From Psychromonas aquimarina ATCC BAA-1526 (GTDB lineage: Bacteria; Pseudomonadota; Gammaproteobacteria; Enterobacterales; Psychromonadaceae): a stretch of DNA of 64,000 bases. Position 1 is the first letter of the stretch, and each line of letters begins with the position of its first letter. Positions 36,146 through 45,985 of the stretch are shown here, piece by piece. The DNA is taken from NCBI RefSeq assembly GCF_000428725.1, contig NZ_KE386791.1, positions 354,208-418,207 of the forward strand, written 5' to 3'. A program made the position numbers and the translations under genes. The notes under the pieces were generated by a model. It worked only from the letters and a program-made list of their open reading frames with translations, was not told the origin of the DNA and ran no database searches.

Positions 36146-36583
36146 TTAGCTTCGTCCTACGCTCTTTTGATAAAAAATTTTGTCGACACCAGGCAAAGGA
36201 AAGTCTCTATATCGCCCTACTTCGGTAAAGCCTAGCCGCTCATAAAACTGGGGCGCTTGAAATGTATAGGTATCAAGATAGATATTATTAACACCATACC
36301 CGGCAGCTTCCTGCTCTATACGTTTAATTAACTCACTGCCGATCCCGCTGCCGCGAATACTCTTCGCCAGCCAAAGATAATTTACGTGTAAGCTGGTAAA
36401 GAGTATCTTTCCTGTAACACCACCTACTACCGTGGAATTTGTATCCCGAACAAATAAGCCAAAAGTCTGCTCATTAATTTCAGGAAAATGAGGCTGATTG
36501 AACTCTAGTAAGCCGTTATAAATGGCCGCCACATCTTTTTCTGACGGCGAAAGTGCAAATTCAAAATTCACGAATAACTCCAT
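36146..36583 (-). CDS. GNAT-family N-acetyltransferase
   Basis: A 145-residue GNAT. The acetyl-CoA loop SIRGSGIGSELIKRIEQEA is the R-G-x-G-x-G motif (about residues 79-97), preceded by a beta-strand VNYLWLAKSI and followed by YLDTYTFQAPQFYERLGFTEVGRY, the typical motif-B end. The start MELFVNFEF with the region PHFPEINEQTFGLFV suggests substrate binding by the N-terminal part. Substrate unknown. Single minus-strand gene. Confidence 0.82.
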   Translation of the reverse strand: MELFVNFEFALSPSEKDVAAIYNGLLEFNQPHFPEINEQTFGLFVRDTNSTVVGGVTGKILFTSLHVNYLWLAKSIRGSGIGSELIKRIEQEAAGYGVNNIYLDTYTFQAPQFYERLGFTEVGRYRDFPLPGVDKIFYQKSVGRS

Positions 36584-36748
36584 TTGATGATCAGCAGCTA
36601 CGCAGCTGCCGTTATGAGTTAGGTACTTTCCTTATACTCAGCATTTTATGGCTGAGAGTAGAGTATTAACCCTTTAACCTGCAGCTTTAAATAAAGCTCC
36701 ATTCTATTTTTTAACAGTAATTTATATTTGCTTGATATTCAACGGGAA

Positions 36749-37540
36749 CTAGTTAGTTTTAGCAATTGATACTAAATCTTTCTTTAAATTAAACTGCGCG
36801 ATTATTTCCTGATACTCACCACTTTTTTTCAAAAGGCGAAGTCCCTGATTAAAAAGTTTTGCTTTGGCCTCATTTCCTTTGACCGCCTTAGAAAACAGAA
36901 TATGGTAAATAGAAGTCTTCAACGGCCGCGGATGATAGGTGATCCGATTTGCAGTCAGCGGATGATATTTATTTTTAATAAAGTTCAAACCAACATGCAG
37001 ATTCAAAGGGACAAGTGTTATACGCTGAGCCAGCAGCTTATCAAAGTTCTGCTTATCCAGTGGTACTTTTTGAACCTTCAATTTTCCAGCATCCAATGCG
37101 TTATGAAATGATCTGCCGTAGAAATTTTTCAATACAATTCCAATTTCAAATTGTTTTAAGCAATCAACAGTTTCCCAGTCGAAAGAAACGCTTTTTAAAT
37201 GAAAAAATACTAATGGACCTTCGAAAATCGGATCGCTGTAATGAAATGCTTTTTCTCGCTCATCGGAGTGAACCCAGCCGACGGTTCCATCAAACTCTCC
37301 TGCTTTAGCATTTGCAAAAGTCCGCGCTGGCGGATAAAAGTTGTAGACTACATCTGTATCAACCCTTTTAAAAGCCGCGGTTACAATTGCCGGCAGTACT
37401 CCATATTCATTCATTTTTTTAGACATGAAAGGAGGATATTCCATCAAGGTAAATCGAATCGGCTCTGATGCCCAGATACTCTTGCTAAAAAGAACAACAC
37501 ATAAAGTCATTCCAAACTGAATCATGCGGTACTTTTCCAT
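36749..37540 (-). CDS. Periplasmic amino acid-type substrate-binding protein
   Basis: A 263-residue protein with signal peptide (IQFGMTLCVVLFSKSIWA) and a bacterial extracellular solute-binding (family 3) fold: EPIRFTLMEYPPFMSKKMNEYG at the start and FDGTVGWVHSDEREKAFHYS in the first lobe. Many such stand-alone proteins bind amino acids or act as receptors. Start chosen at ATG 37540 (AGGCAGGG upstream); the frame upstream runs into a REP copy. No transport partner is adjacent, so an orphan receptor is likely. Confidence 0.75.
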   Translation of the reverse strand: MEKYRMIQFGMTLCVVLFSKSIWASEPIRFTLMEYPPFMSKKMNEYGVLPAIVTAAFKRVDTDVVYNFYPPARTFANAKAGEFDGTVGWVHSDEREKAFHYSDPIFEGPLVFFHLKSVSFDWETVDCLKQFEIGIVLKNFYGRSFHNALDAGKLKVQKVPLDKQNFDKLLAQRITLVPLNLHVGLNFIKNKYHPLTANRITYHPRPLKTSIYHILFSKAVKGNEAKAKLFNQGLRLLKKSGEYQEIIAQFNLKKDLVSIAKTN

Positions 37541-37565
37541 GTCCCTGCCTTTTTCAAATTTTTCT

Positions 37566-37645
37566 CTAGTTCCCATGCTCCGCGTGGGAATTAATATAAG
37601 CACATATTCTACGGAAAAGGTTTGCCTGTCCCACCTTTTCCTCCT
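37566..37645. repeat. REP/BIME-like copy with the CTACGGAAAAGG..TTGCCTGTC block
   Basis: CTAGTTCCCATGCTCCGCGT again, followed by TTCTACGGAAAAGG and TTTGCCTGTCCCACCTTTTC, the same composite as at 32086-32160. It lies just before the start of the binding-protein gene. Confidence 0.85.
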
Positions 37646-37714
37646 AGCTTTTCATCAGTTGTGAAAAGAAATAAAACAACTGATGGTGACTGGCTGCAGA
37701 GATCTGTGCAAGCC

Positions 37715-38848
37715 CTATTCCTGCCAGCTATGAATAAATTCTTTTTCATATTTATTCACTTTATACAAATAACGGCGTGCTTCCGCAATCGGGTTTCTGG
37801 TGGTTAAATTATCGTAAATCTGCTGGCTGTTTTTGTTGTTCATCACCTTTACAGCTTGTGTTCTATCAGTATGAAAGGTTTTAAATACATTACCCGCGCC
37901 GCCGTTATAGGCGGATATCATCGCATAATGACGACCGGTATCGTTATTTATACCTTTCAGGTATCTGGTCTTCAAAATTTGTAAATAAGCTGTTCCAGTA
38001 TCGATATTATTCTCAGGCGAAAATAGATAAGCTTTTGTTGGTTGATCATCACGCTTTTTTATCTTTTGGAAGACATCTTTTCCAGCCGTTTTCGGGATAA
38101 CCTGCATCAAACCATAAGCATTGGCATGAGACACGGCATAAGGGTTAAAACTGCTTTCAGTTTTAATAATTGCGTAAATAAGACTTTCTTTAATGTTGTA
38201 ACGCTTGCTGGCTTGCTGAACTAAAGTTGAATATTTGTAACTGCGGATCTCTTCACTGTTTTTAACTAAATTAAACTCCACTGAATAGATTTTTTTATTA
38301 CCGCTCTGTTTAGTCTGTAACTTGTTATCAATTAAGTTTTGCGCATAACGTTCAGCACGCCATTGCCAGCGGATGGGCTGTTTATCTTCATCTAGAATCT
38401 GCTTGTATAAAAAAGGCTCTTTATTTAAGACCGGAATTTCCTTGGATGAAAAAACATCAACCTCATTGGGAGAATCAGGAGTCAACAGTGTAGTGACAAT
38501 CGCACTTTTTAAATGTGTTAAAGATGAATATTCAGCAATTGTTTCTACGCGAACAATGCCCTTATCAAAATCGATATAAGCCCGATCCTGATAATGATTA
38601 GTATATTTCACATACTTTTTTTTCTCGGGAAGCTGCATCTCTTTTTCCCCCCATATATCATCTATCTTTTTTTCCAGATTAGAAAATAAAACCAGCGCAG
38701 AGCGAACATCCTTTTCTATTTCATCGGGATTGTTTTTATAATATTCAATACGCTTTTTGGTCTCTTCCTGCGTAAATCCATAGCGGTTCGTTTCTGTACA
38801 AGCAGTTAATAAAAGCACGCCTGATATTATTGCAGTTAACCTTTTCAC
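37715..38848 (-). CDS. mltC: Membrane-bound lytic murein transglycosylase C
   Basis: A 377-residue lipoprotein: signal sequence with lipobox LLTAC (cysteine about residue 17), an N-terminal DUF3393-type domain of about 170 residues, and a C-terminal SLT lysozyme-like domain with the catalytic glutamate in YAIIKTESSFNPYAVS and the following AYGLMQVIPKTAG and YNGGAGNV motifs. The two-domain order is that of MltC. It cleaves the glycan strands of peptidoglycan to release 1,6-anhydro sugars. Length as in E. coli. Confidence 0.9.
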   Translation of the reverse strand: MKRLTAIISGVLLLTACTETNRYGFTQEETKKRIEYYKNNPDEIEKDVRSALVLFSNLEKKIDDIWGEKEMQLPEKKKYVKYTNHYQDRAYIDFDKGIVRVETIAEYSSLTHLKSAIVTTLLTPDSPNEVDVFSSKEIPVLNKEPFLYKQILDEDKQPIRWQWRAERYAQNLIDNKLQTKQSGNKKIYSVEFNLVKNSEEIRSYKYSTLVQQASKRYNIKESLIYAIIKTESSFNPYAVSHANAYGLMQVIPKTAGKDVFQKIKKRDDQPTKAYLFSPENNIDTGTAYLQILKTRYLKGINNDTGRHYAMISAYNGGAGNVFKTFHTDRTQAVKVMNNKNSQQIYDNLTTRNPIAEARRYLYKVNKYEKEFIHSWQE

Positions 38849-39260
38849 TCAGTAATCCTTACCCGATTTTTGTCCTATGACTTTCGCGCATTATGCCGCA
38901 AACAGGGCATATTAAAAGCCAAAAACATCAACTACTTGGCAAATACAGAAGTGTCGTCCCCATGATTTAGGAACAATAAAACCGACAGGAATTAAACAGA
39001 GAAGCTTGGGGTGCTTAGTTTTTTGTAATAGCTTTATTATTACCGGTTTATATATGAATGGAATTCTGTCCACCAGCGTTGAAGCAGTTGTTTGATTCAA
39101 GATTAAAGACCTGGCACCGTTTATTTGCGAATGGCATTATCGAAGGGGGAAAGATTAAATACTGTCCGAACCACTATTTAATCATGCACAAATCATCCTC
39201 TACCTTGATGTATTGAGCAGTAAAAAGTCACTTAAATAAAAACTGATTTCAGCCTTCTAG
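38849..39260. other. Spacer with no convincing gene
   Basis: Separates mltC from the NTPase gene. A short frame exists on the minus strand (38912-39100) but has no good start and looks random. A fragment GATTCAAGATTAAAGACC at 39095-39112 resembles 33601-33616 and part of 16751-16774. This is the downstream edge of the NTPase pair. Confidence 0.4.
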
Positions 39261-42200
39261 CTAAGACCTACTTTCCAAGAAGTCTCGCTTTTTCTCGCAT
39301 TCAATTGACTTAATTTTATATTCAATTTGTTTTTCAACGTAACCTCTATGTTCAAGTAATTCTATCCGATTCAATAAAGGCAGTATTGATACAAGGTAGT
39401 TTTTTTCTTTCTCTAATATTGGAACTCTACTGCCCGACCAACTTCTAGTTGTTAACTCATAATCAAGAACCTGGAAGTCATCAAAGCTCATATTATTTTG
39501 AAGAAACAAACTTAATAATTCTCTCCTAAAATCTTCACTCATATAGTTTGCGACATTAAAAAGGAAGCAAGAATATTTAATATCATCAATATTGTTCAAG
39601 ATAGACTGCTTAATGAAAGTTTGTTTTTTAACGACTAGCTCGTTGTCATCAGTTTTTCCTTTTTCCTTCAAGAATAGTTTGCAAAAAATATTATCCCTAC
39701 GCCCATATGAATCTTTTTCTTTGCTATATACGCATTTAGCGTATTGCTCTATGTCATCTACATAATTATCTCGTTGCCATAAAAAATCCAATTCAGGCAT
39801 ATTGGTATGTGAACTAGGCCAGCGTTCATTTTCATAGATGCAATCAACAATTTTATTCAGAAAATTAGCGTTTCGATTTGTCAAAATATCTAAGGTTTCA
39901 CCTCTATAATCCCAATAACGTTCAAGTTTAAACGCAGCCAAATACGCATCAAATACCAAGCCTGTATCAGATTCAAAAACCTCAAACCAAGAGTCAAATA
40001 TTTCAGAGTTGGTGCTAAAAATATGCCCTAATGGTCTAGCATAATTAATATCACTTTTAGATTTTGTTACTAATATATTTACTACTTTTGCATATATATC
40101 TTTGTCTACCACTCTGTATTTAGATAAGAAATCCAACCAATTAGTTAACTCGTGACTTTCAATATCATTGAAATGTTGAAGCATTAATTCAACTTCTCCA
40201 TTCGAAATATACTCTTCTGGCAGTAATGAGAAATAATATGAGCACCAATACTTTCTACAGTTATATTCCTTAGAGTTGATTAATGCCCATACTCCTTTGT
40301 TATCCATATTTTTAAACAGGTTTGAAATTATTGGGTAAGGGTAAACTGAAAATATATCGTCATAATCAATATACATAACCACAATTTCAGCGAACCGTTT
40401 TGGATGTGTCTCTGCAAGGGCCTTTAAACTCATTTCAATGCCACGATTTAAAGAATAATCCCTTTCTCTACCAGAAAGAGCCTTGTGCAACGAAACACAC
40501 TGCTCCATAAAGTGGGTAAACTGCTCTTTTGTAAGAACCGAAAAATACTTTACAAAACACTGATGACGATATTTATTATACTCTTCATGCCCCATGTCTA
40601 GCATTCGTTGCTCGTGCCTATCTTCAATAAGTAAGTTTGATAGTTCAAGAGTTTCACTTGCAAACTCATTTTTCCATTCGGAAGGATATTCAATTTCAAG
40701 TGAATCTAAATGTTCACAAAGGTCTTGCATGATTAAGCAATGCGAAGTGTTATTCGAATCTAAATTGATTACAAAAAATTCTTTTATATATGGCAAATCG
40801 GCTTCTGCCATTTCTTTTCCTTCAAACCTTAATCGATTTACATACTCCTGAAAGATTTCCTGAACTATTTTTTCGTAGTTTGACAGACGCTGTAGAATTG
40901 ATAAATTTGCAATTAATTTTTTCCTTATTGGCATGAGGTATTCATCAGGTGACAACCTAAAGGTAATCATACGTATGGTGTCACCTCGATTCCATTGATG
41001 TTCTGTATATTCAATTTTTAAAAACGATTTAGCCACTAAGATAAAAAGTTTTGAAAATAGATAGTTTTCACCATCCTCACTCCGATCGATTAAAGTATCA
41101 ACAACATGGGCTTGAATATAATAACCATAACGCCAATCATTAGGCTTAAAATTATACTTTGCTGTTAGTTCTTTAATAATATGACCAAGAGATTCTTTAC
41201 TTTTTTGTACATATTGTAAAAGCAAATCAAAAGACATTTTAAACTCGACGTCACCGAAATTTCTAAAATTACTTAGCAAAGTAACTAATGACGATTCGGA
41301 AGGCTCTCCTTTCGCTTCTTCAAATGACTCATTTTCCCAAGAGCCTTCTATATACGGCATTTCAGAAATTAGTCTTTGGGCAAAAATTAATGTTTCTGTG
41401 GGCAATGCAAACCAAAAAGAGTTCAAAAATTCAATTGAACTTGTCACATTGCCAGATTCAGAAATCGACTTAAACGTTTCTTCTATTTCACACCTAATTT
41501 CTTTTACTATTTTTTTGTGGTCAAAAGAACTGATTACAGGATTTAAGGCATCAACGATGGTTCTTTTAAAATCATGATAAAAATCATTTACAATTAACGA
41601 GAATGGTATTGTTTTCTTTTCAAATACAGATAGATAGAATAAATAGGTCGAGAGAACTTGGTCTGATATTTTTACAACCTCATTTTCATATAAATCTACA
41701 AGCTCATTTTTATGTAAAACACCAACATATTCCCAGAATTCTTCGGGTGAAATGCCAAATGAGTTTTGCACCCAATCCATATGCGAATCATTTAACTTGT
41801 CTACTTTTCTGAAGAAAGAAATTGCACACACTACCGCCATTAACTTTTCATTTTCTACAACTTCTTTTATGTTTTCATTTTGACCAAAATAATCGTCATA
41901 TAAAGACGCAACATTTTGTATTGAATCGATTTGATTAGTTTCAATTGCGACTTTTGAAGCCATTATTGCCAACCTCGCATTACCTCCTGATATTTCTTGA
42001 ATTCTTTGTTGATATTCACTGTTGTTAATATCGAACAACTCAACAATTAACTCTTTAATTTGTTCGTCTGTTAAGGGGGCTATATTTTGCTCATTCACCT
42101 CTGTGAATTTATTAACTTGACTCAATACTGAATCGCGAGCGTAATCCCTAACGGTAGCAATAATGCGAAATGTTCTATTGCCATCATTTTCATTTAGATA

Positions 42201-43034
42201 ATGTAAAATGTAATCGAGCCTATTGTCTAACCTGTTGGCATCATCAATAAATACCATGTAATCACCAGGTTCACTAAAGTGTGCGGTTATATCTCTTATC
42301 AAGTCTGCACCTTTATCGAACAGGCAATACACTTTTAAATCTGAATTTCTTTCCTGCATTGCAACGGTTAAATTTACAGAAAACAATGTTTTACCCACAC
42401 CTGCAGCACCAGATACAAGCAATAACGGTCCTTGCTCTAATTGCTCGATGCCTTGCTCTATCGCTTCGTTCTGAAATAACATTTTGTTATCAATAGAAGT
42501 TGTAAGATTATTTTTTCCATATCGAATAATGAAATCATTTACGGAAAGTAATTGCCCCGTATCAAGAGGCAAACCTAAATATTGTTCAGATAGGACTGGA
42601 TAGCAGTTTTGAATGCTGAGAGATATTGAATCAAGTCCATTAAGGCTTAATCTTACATTTCTATTTTGACAAAGGCTTTTTAGGTGGTTAATTTCATGCG
42701 TTGTAAGTTCTCCTAAATAACAAATAATTATTTCACTAATTTGATCACTCTTGATACCTGTCTTTTGCTCGTCAAAGCACTTGCTAATATCATCTTCAAG
42801 TTTTGAGGCAAGTCGGTTTTGCTGAACGGTATATTCAGAAAAAACATAATATCCATCAGGCTGAATAAATAAACAATCAGGGGTGCCTTTTCTAACTCTA
42901 TCAGTTGATTGCATCATTCCTATAGCATTGATGTTTTCATAGCCTTTTCGGTGCAGCCAATCATCACATAATCGTTGAAATACACCGCCTTCAAGTTCAA
43001 GTAATTTCGCTCTGATTTGATTGGTACCAGTCAT
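39261..43034 (-). CDS. Nuclease-STAND NTPase, Avs-like candidate anti-phage protein
   Basis: A 1257-residue cytoplasmic protein. Residues 1-170 look like a restriction-endonuclease fold (GTPDCLFIQPDG then VFSEYT at about 66, a D...E-x-T variant of PD-(D/E)xK). The STAND-type P-loop NTPase follows, with Walker A GAAGVGKTLF at about 208-217, Walker B MVFIDDANRLD near 261 and FRIIATVRDYARDS as sensor. The remaining about 850 residues are helical, as in repeat-type sensor domains. This order (nuclease, NTPase, long sensor) is that of the Avs family of defence proteins, which sense phage terminase or portal and cut DNA. Homology to a particular Avs type is not established here. It is AT-rich beside its neighbours and 98 bp after a 130-residue gene on the same strand. 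Confidence 0.78.
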   Translation of the reverse strand: MTGTNQIRAKLLELEGGVFQRLCDDWLHRKGYENINAIGMMQSTDRVRKGTPDCLFIQPDGYYVFSEYTVQQNRLASKLEDDISKCFDEQKTGIKSDQISEIIICYLGELTTHEINHLKSLCQNRNVRLSLNGLDSISLSIQNCYPVLSEQYLGLPLDTGQLLSVNDFIIRYGKNNLTTSIDNKMLFQNEAIEQGIEQLEQGPLLLVSGAAGVGKTLFSVNLTVAMQERNSDLKVYCLFDKGADLIRDITAHFSEPGDYMVFIDDANRLDNRLDYILHYLNENDGNRTFRIIATVRDYARDSVLSQVNKFTEVNEQNIAPLTDEQIKELIVELFDINNSEYQQRIQEISGGNARLAIMASKVAIETNQIDSIQNVASLYDDYFGQNENIKEVVENEKLMAVVCAISFFRKVDKLNDSHMDWVQNSFGISPEEFWEYVGVLHKNELVDLYENEVVKISDQVLSTYLFYLSVFEKKTIPFSLIVNDFYHDFKRTIVDALNPVISSFDHKKIVKEIRCEIEETFKSISESGNVTSSIEFLNSFWFALPTETLIFAQRLISEMPYIEGSWENESFEEAKGEPSESSLVTLLSNFRNFGDVEFKMSFDLLLQYVQKSKESLGHIIKELTAKYNFKPNDWRYGYYIQAHVVDTLIDRSEDGENYLFSKLFILVAKSFLKIEYTEHQWNRGDTIRMITFRLSPDEYLMPIRKKLIANLSILQRLSNYEKIVQEIFQEYVNRLRFEGKEMAEADLPYIKEFFVINLDSNNTSHCLIMQDLCEHLDSLEIEYPSEWKNEFASETLELSNLLIEDRHEQRMLDMGHEEYNKYRHQCFVKYFSVLTKEQFTHFMEQCVSLHKALSGRERDYSLNRGIEMSLKALAETHPKRFAEIVVMYIDYDDIFSVYPYPIISNLFKNMDNKGVWALINSKEYNCRKYWCSYYFSLLPEEYISNGEVELMLQHFNDIESHELTNWLDFLSKYRVVDKDIYAKVVNILVTKSKSDINYARPLGHIFSTNSEIFDSWFEVFESDTGLVFDAYLAAFKLERYWDYRGETLDILTNRNANFLNKIVDCIYENERWPSSHTNMPELDFLWQRDNYVDDIEQYAKCVYSKEKDSYGRRDNIFCKLFLKEKGKTDDNELVVKKQTFIKQSILNNIDDIKYSCFLFNVANYMSEDFRRELLSLFLQNNMSFDDFQVLDYELTTRSWSGSRVPILEKEKNYLVSILPLLNRIELLEHRGYVEKQIEYKIKSIECEKKRDFLESRS

Positions 43035-43132
43035 AGGTATCCTTACGTTTGAGATTGTTATAGTTGAAATATGATTATGTAATATTGCGTTTTTTAGACT
43101 TAAAGGGAGCTAAGGAATTTCCTGTTTACAAT

Positions 43133-43525
43133 TCATATTTTTCTAATAATGATATTACTTGCTGAGATCCAGGAAACTTCAATTTCATCACCCTCCTGTG
43201 CGTTGATCTGATGAAACCAGTCCCCTAATAACTTTAAGTTACCGCTCCCTTCAAACTGCTTTGCATGCAGTGCTCCGGCACTGGATGAACCGCAGGCTTT
43301 GAGCGTTACATTGGTGAGGAAACCATCATAAGATGAACACTTATATTCATTGCCTGCATCGGGATGATTGCTGTTATAAATGTTCAACTTGCGTGCAACT
43401 GACGCAGGGATCTGTATGTAGCCTTCCCCGTATACAACTCCTCGTGTAGAGGTGTGCCTGTGAGTGCCCCACTGCATATGCGCAGTTTTTAATGTCACTG
43501 TATAGTTGTCACCTGCATTCGGCAT
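43133..43525 (-). CDS. 130-residue protein upstream of the STAND NTPase
   Basis: A soluble, beta-rich protein starting MPNAGDNYTVTLKTAHMQWG with the central TRGVVYGEGYIQIPASVARK and ending ISASNIIIRKI. Two cysteines lie at YKCSSYDG and LKACGSSS. I recognise only a loose likeness to the pseudo-barrel (B3-like) DNA-binding ends of some restriction enzymes, so I give no function. It is first in a two-gene unit with the NTPase, and may be its partner or a DNA-recognition companion. No signal peptide. Confidence 0.6.
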   Translation of the reverse strand: MPNAGDNYTVTLKTAHMQWGTHRHTSTRGVVYGEGYIQIPASVARKLNIYNSNHPDAGNEYKCSSYDGFLTNVTLKACGSSSAGALHAKQFEGSGNLKLLGDWFHQINAQEGDEIEVSWISASNIIIRKI

Positions 43526-43922
43526 AAAGCTCTCCGGCTATCCCAACCCTTTCTTTTAACAGGGTTATTGAGTTATTAACGCGATACTACTCCTTTATAT
43601 ATAAAAAACACCGTGCTATATCACATCATTATCACTGAAACGTAATTACATCTAAAGCCGTGCGTTGGATTATAATTCTGCGAAGGAAAAAGCTTAATGA
43701 TATGTAAAGGCAGGTACGACATAGAGAGCCAGTCTCGGTCGTAATGCTTACTGGGAATATGCGGGATTTCAGGCTGGTTCCGACTGCTGAGTTAAACCTA
43801 TGCATTCCCACGCAGAGCATGGGAACGAGATAAAGCCGGTAATAACTTTCATTATTGCCGGCTTATGTTTGCTGGGAGTTGTTAATTAAAGCACCTGTTG
43901 TATTAAACCTTATAAGAGTGCC
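43526..43922. other. Spacer with one REP/BIME copy and a hairpin
   Basis: The composite GGGAATATGCGGGATTTCAGG ... AACCTATGCATTCCCACGC is at 43751-43832, similar to the copy at 50508-50578. A stem AAGCCGGTAATAA / TTATTGCCGGCTT at 43833-43864 follows, likely terminating the ABC-type gene at 43923. Confidence 0.7.
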
Positions 43923-44804
43923 CTATGCATGATTCTGTATTGACTCTGATGTTGATGAAGAATTTAAACGCCGGCTTATCTCCGTCAGTCTAGATAAAGT
44001 CTGCAGGGTGACAGGTAATACCACCGCTGCTTCAACAAATTCCATTGAATAAGTAACAATTGAGAATATTTGACCAACACTTGGTCCAACAAGAGAGCTT
44101 ACCATCCAAAGATTACCCAGTACGGCAGAGAGCAGTACAATGAAAATCAAACCATAAGCAACAGCTTCTGTATCAGACAGTTTGATTTCGCAATTTTTAA
44201 TGCGTTTAAAGTGAGCTCGTGCCGCTGTAAATCGACTGCAGCTTAAAGCGGATACCTGCTGCTCCAACTGGTCGTTGAGTTCGCCGTTTAGACGAGTAAA
44301 GGCGCCATGAAACAGACTGTAAATTACCAGAATTGCAGCGCCGGAGGCTAAAACACAAAGTGCTAAGTTGAGATGAAAAGCTGCCAGAATCACTACCGTC
44401 GCAATAAGCTGAACCGTGGCTGTCATTAGTGAGGGCAAATCTTCCTCAAGAAAATCGACCAGTTCGCGAGACATTGTCAGGCGAGCCGTTCTCGTTGAAA
44501 TGGGAGAGTCTTTTAGATTTCGATCTACAATTCTAGCCAGCTTATAGCGGATGTTCCCATAAACTCGCGTATCATAGAAACGTCGTAGTACACTTACAAT
44601 GACTAGCGCTAGAAGTAACAAAGCAAAGTTCAGCAGCGGCTGCATATGCTGATTTAAAACACCATCAATGGCGTAGCCGATAAATAAGGGTAATAAAATC
44701 AACATCACGTTTTCAACCAGTACCATTATCCAAGTAAGTGCGACTTTGAATGGATCTAGCTGAATTGTTGACTTTAATGTAATGTGGAGGCAATTTGACA
44801 TCAT
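43923..44804 (-). CDS. Six-helix ABC-type transmembrane protein lacking an ATPase domain
   Basis: A 293-residue membrane protein whose sequence follows the transmembrane half of type-I ABC exporters: long helices (MVLVENVMLILLPLFIGYAIDG, LLLLALVIVSVLRRFYDTRVY) and a coupling-helix region with RLTMSRELVDFLEEDLPSLM. It ends after about the last helix, so there is no nucleotide-binding domain. None lies next to it. I start it at ATG 44804, preceded by AGGGA. It either needs a partner ATPase elsewhere or is a remnant. Function unknown. Confidence 0.65.
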   Translation of the reverse strand: MMSNCLHITLKSTIQLDPFKVALTWIMVLVENVMLILLPLFIGYAIDGVLNQHMQPLLNFALLLLALVIVSVLRRFYDTRVYGNIRYKLARIVDRNLKDSPISTRTARLTMSRELVDFLEEDLPSLMTATVQLIATVVILAAFHLNLALCVLASGAAILVIYSLFHGAFTRLNGELNDQLEQQVSALSCSRFTAARAHFKRIKNCEIKLSDTEAVAYGLIFIVLLSAVLGNLWMVSSLVGPSVGQIFSIVTYSMEFVEAAVVLPVTLQTLSRLTEISRRLNSSSTSESIQNHA

Positions 44805-45271
44805 TATCCCTATGAATGTATTTGCTGTTAGTATTGCCAATTCGTCATATGAATAAGTGTCCCAAATTGCGCTTTTGAGTCATTGTTGATGCTCTATTTT
44901 ATTGCTTACCTTCCTCCCGCACACATCTATCAGGCGTGTACTGCCGGCATTAATAGTAATTTGGTGCAGCTGTTTTGCTGGTCAAATTATTAAAGCGGGA
45001 TAAACAGGTACGCAGCTGCGGCCGGATACAATAAAAGGCCGCCAGTGACGACCTTTGTTAACCAGCTTATTTATTCATTGAATATACGAATGTCATGGAT
45101 TTGATACGGCTCTTCAGTCCCCATCGCAACACCTTGGCAGCACGCTTTTATTGCTCCACATGCTCTGGGCTGAAATCTTAATAAAGTATGTCTGCTTCTT
45201 TTAAAGCTGCAGAGGCAATTTTGCAGCTTCGAGGCAATTTTGCAGCTTCGAGGCTGTTTGTCAGCACTGAA
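44805..45271. other. Spacer with a 19-bp tandem duplication
   Basis: GAGGCAATTTTGCAGCTTC occurs twice at 45212-45230 and 45231-45249, followed by GAGG. A weak stem AAAGG..CCTTT at 45030-45056 may end the following gene. No gene is seen. Confidence 0.6.
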
Positions 45272-45985
45272 TTATGCACCGAATATATATTTACCATTTA
45301 AAACCTCTACATTTGGCGGTCTTTTGTGCAGATTAAAGTAATCATATCCGTCCTTGAGATTAAGCCAAAACAGATACCACTGACTTGATTGATATTTAAT
45401 TAACGACTCACGATCAAGTTTAAATGGAAAAGAGTGCACTCTAAAGAACGGCTGACCCGACTTTAAAGCTGCCGCACCAAGCGCATAAATTTCATTGATA
45501 TAAGAATCTGTCATCGCGTAACAGCCTATCGAGACACAGTTTCCGTGGACCATCAAGGCACTTCCTGTACGTCCATGGTGTCGGTCATATTTATTGGGAT
45601 AACCCAGGTTAAATGATAGGTGAAATCGACTCCAGGGATTTAGACGAGCAGAATTGACGAAGTAGAAACCTTCCGGGCTCTGATTGTCGCCCTCTTTCAG
45701 CTTAGGGCCTAAATCTCCTGAGAAGGTGCAGATGTCGTAATTTTTAAAATTAACGAACTTACCATTACTGGACTCAAGCCATAATTCGAGAACCCCTGGA
45801 TCTTTGAAGATACGGATAAAGACCGGCGCCCCATACTCAAGTCCTTTTGCCGATAACTCCTTCTTCAGGGAGGACTCCACGCTTGCTATAGCTCTGTCTG
45901 CTCTTGGGCTGGTTGGGATATCTACAGCGGCAGCATTAAAGCTTATTAACAGCAGCAGTTTTATGACTTTCTTTAATGCATTCAT
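45272..45985 (-). CDS. YafK/DpaA-like L,D-transpeptidase-fold protein
   Basis: A 237-residue secreted protein with signal peptide (about 21 residues, ending NAAA). The YkuD catalytic motif is MVHGNCVSIGCYAMTD: H147, C150 and catalytic C155. This close fit, with GDNQSPEGFYFV ahead of it, is the arrangement in E. coli YafK (DpaA), which removes the Braun lipoprotein from peptidoglycan rather than making the link. It could therefore be an amidase-like enzyme for cell wall remodelling. Single gene; length as in YafK (246). Confidence 0.82.
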   Translation of the reverse strand: MNALKKVIKLLLLISFNAAAVDIPTSPRADRAIASVESSLKKELSAKGLEYGAPVFIRIFKDPGVLELWLESSNGKFVNFKNYDICTFSGDLGPKLKEGDNQSPEGFYFVNSARLNPWSRFHLSFNLGYPNKYDRHHGRTGSALMVHGNCVSIGCYAMTDSYINEIYALGAAALKSGQPFFRVHSFPFKLDRESLIKYQSSQWYLFWLNLKDGYDYFNLHKRPPNVEVLNGKYIFGA

